A stretch of DNA of 6,049 nt, from NCBI GenBank assembly GCA_016932075.1, contig JAFGDP010000142.1, positions 1 through 6,049 on the forward strand, read 5' to 3'. How positions within the stretch are numbered: the first letter of the stretch is position 1; each line of letters begins with the position of its first letter. Shown in pieces: positions 5,246 to 6,049 of this stretch. The position numbers and the translations under genes are program-made. The notes under the pieces were generated by a model that made no database searches, had not been told where the DNA came from, and saw only the letters and a program-made list of their open reading frames with translations. The DNA comes from Chitinispirillaceae bacterium (lineage in GTDB: Bacteria; Fibrobacterota; Chitinivibrionia; Chitinivibrionales; Chitinispirillaceae).

Positions 5246-5467
5246 TTATACTTTTCCACGGGTTTCAGCCAATGCCGATGTCGCGTCTTTGGAGGTAAGT
5301 CTCAAACGTCTGAACTCTTTCCGGGCGTTCGACATGGCATGTTTAAACCGTAACCGGGCTTTCTCCTCAATGAGTATTTTTACCCTGCTGAACTCTTTTT
5401 GCGGGAGTTGATCGGTAAAACCGGCGATTTTTTCGGCATCCAGATCAACCATGAGATTCATTTTCAT
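5246..5467 (-). CDS. Putative antitoxin paired with the PIN toxin
   Basis: A protein of about 73 residues directly upstream of the PIN gene and co-oriented with it, 10 bp apart if the toxin starts at TTG 5235. I do not recognise its family. It is charged and predicted mostly helical: an N-terminal MNLMVDLDAEKI that could be a short strand and turn, then a long helix from about residue 22 to 52 rich in K, R and E, then a tail with an LTSKDATSAL turn and helix. The antitoxin call rests on position, size and the partner; the DNA-binding part is not obvious. The start is uncertain. ATG at 5479 abuts its AAAGG with no spacing, while ATG at 5467 lies 12 bases after that site and is preferred; ATGs at 5461 and 5452 are also possible. 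Confidence 0.65.
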   Translation of the reverse strand: MKMNLMVDLDAEKIAGFTDQLPQKEFSRVKILIEEKARLRFKHAMSNARKEFRRLRLTSKDATSALAETRGKV

Positions 5468-5497
5468 TTTCTGACACATCCTTTCATAACTGTCTTC

Positions 5498-5526
5498 ACC
5501 ATAAAATTACAATTAATCCGGTCCAA
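5498..5526 (-). promoter_or_regulatory. Candidate promoter of the toxin-antitoxin operon
   Basis: On the minus strand TTGGAC (5526-5521) and TATGGT (5503-5498) are 17 bp apart, about 20-30 bp before the antitoxin start. The match is moderate. The -35 box sits between the two halves of the inverted repeat at 5509-5541, as expected for an autoregulated toxin-antitoxin promoter. Confidence 0.3.
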
Positions 5527-5541
5527 AATCACTTTAATTGT
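5509..5541. promoter_or_regulatory. 8-bp inverted repeat upstream of the toxin-antitoxin pair, likely operator
   Basis: ACAATTAA (5509-5516) and TTAATTGT (5534-5541) are perfect inverted copies separated by 17 bp, giving a 25-bp centre-to-centre distance. The half-sites flank the candidate -35 box. Autoregulation by an antitoxin or toxin-antitoxin complex at such repeats is usual for type II modules. An alternative reading is an AT-rich stem at the 3' end of the upstream TPR transcript, but the 17-nt loop and weak T-run make that less likely. Confidence 0.4.
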
Positions 5542-5561
5542 TGTCTGAATGTTTCGCTAAC

Positions 5562-6049
5562 CTACATCTCCCCCAGCACCCTCTGCGCCCACCTGTTCTT
5601 CGGTTCCTTTTGAAGCACCTGTCCGATGACCTTCCGCGCCTCATCCCTCTGCTTATTCTTTATCATCGCCCGGGCAAGGCTGATGGAGACCGCTGCGGAA
5701 TCCGGGTATTTTTTATGGAGTGTCTGGAGCATCTCCTGTGCCTTTTTCGGATCGCCGCCGACAAACGACGGCATTTCGAGCAGGTTGACCGCGCCGATGA
5801 ACCGGGTATGGAAATCATCGGGTCGCATTTTTTTCATATTGTCAAGATACGTTGCCGTCCGCCGGCCGTAGACCGGACCGTTTTTCAAGCTGGTACCGGC
5901 CATGAGCTGGCTGACATACGCGCGCCGGGCTGCGACCAGGTAGGGGTCCTCGTTTTTCAACTCAGCGGAATCGAGCAGCCCGAGCGCCTTTACGCCGCAG
6001 CGCGTCATGCCTTTTTTATCGTCAGAAGCATAGGCAATGACCTGGAGCC
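5562..6049 (-). CDS. TPR-repeat protein, C-terminal part (gene continues beyond the window)
   Basis: The frame stays open to the right edge: 13 codons precede the first internal ATG at 6008 (beginning LQVIAYASDDKKG) with no stop, so the N-terminus is most likely outside the window. The visible 161 residues are helical. The last 40 form a recognisable tetratricopeptide unit (AVSISLARAMIKNKQRDEAR, then a second helix and the EPKNRWA linker). The preceding stretch, with PSFVGGDPKKAQEMLQ, looks like another helix pair starting at a GGD turn. TPR domains bind partner proteins; no specific function can be given. Any signal peptide or other domain would lie in the missing part. It is upstream of, and co-directional with, the toxin-antitoxin pair, about 80-95 bp away, and probably separate from it given the candidate promoter in the gap. 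Confidence 0.75.
   Translation of the reverse strand, partial: LQVIAYASDDKKGMTRCGVKALGLLDSAELKNEDPYLVAARRAYVSQLMAGTSLKNGPVYGRRTATYLDNMKKMRPDDFHTRFIGAVNLLEMPSFVGGDPKKAQEMLQTLHKKYPDSAAVSISLARAMIKNKQRDEARKVIGQVLQKEPKNRWAQRVLGEM

Noticed and set aside
5236..5259. GTG start of the PIN toxin at 5259, giving a 14-bp overlap with the antitoxin
   Set aside because: Possible, since such overlaps occur in toxin-antitoxin pairs, but no ribosome site precedes it, while TTG at 5235 has AGGA at four bases and yields the canonical family N-terminus.

Overview
The window is about 6 kb of bacterial chromosome with moderate to slightly GC-rich genes and AT-richer intergenic gaps. It holds seven recognisable protein genes plus a putative antitoxin-like partner. 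No rRNA, tRNA, CRISPR array, integrase or transposase is visible. The gene content (rubrerythrin-like diiron protein, BCP-type peroxiredoxin, CrtI-like desaturase, AarF kinase) and the strong Shine-Dalgarno sites suggest an uncultured Gram-negative bacterium, perhaps anaerobic or microaerobic. The phylum cannot be fixed from this sequence alone.

Left part (1-1558): a stress-defence cluster. A YgbA-family gene (nitrous-oxide-stimulated promoter family, associated with nitrosative stress) is preceded by a consensus -10 box and a leader with mutually exclusive hairpins. It converges on, and overlaps by 23 bp, a ferritin-like/rubrerythrin diiron protein gene on the minus strand. That gene is divergent from a BCP/PrxQ-type peroxiredoxin. 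The peroxiredoxin has two in-frame starts, each with its own strong ribosome binding site, which would give a signal-peptide form and a cytosolic form.

Middle gap (1559-1956): 398 bp that I read as non-coding. It contains short interspersed repeat units: a 77-bp inverted pair with 30-nt arms, two further forward units, and a 17-bp exact direct repeat spaced 58 bp apart.

Centre (1957-4766): a full-length CrtI-family FAD-dependent desaturase/oxidoreductase on the minus strand and an ABC1/AarF/UbiB-type atypical kinase on the plus strand. They are divergent across a 116-bp gap that holds a perfect 6-3-6 inverted repeat. Both families act on isoprenoid or quinone-type lipids elsewhere, so a shared role is plausible but unproven.

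Right part (4831-6049), all on the minus strand: a TPR-type protein gene that runs off the right edge, then a probable type II toxin-antitoxin pair. The pair is a small helical antitoxin-like protein followed by a PIN-domain toxin of the TIGR00305/COG1569 type. The pair is preceded by an 8-bp inverted repeat with 25-bp centre spacing that looks like an autoregulatory operator.
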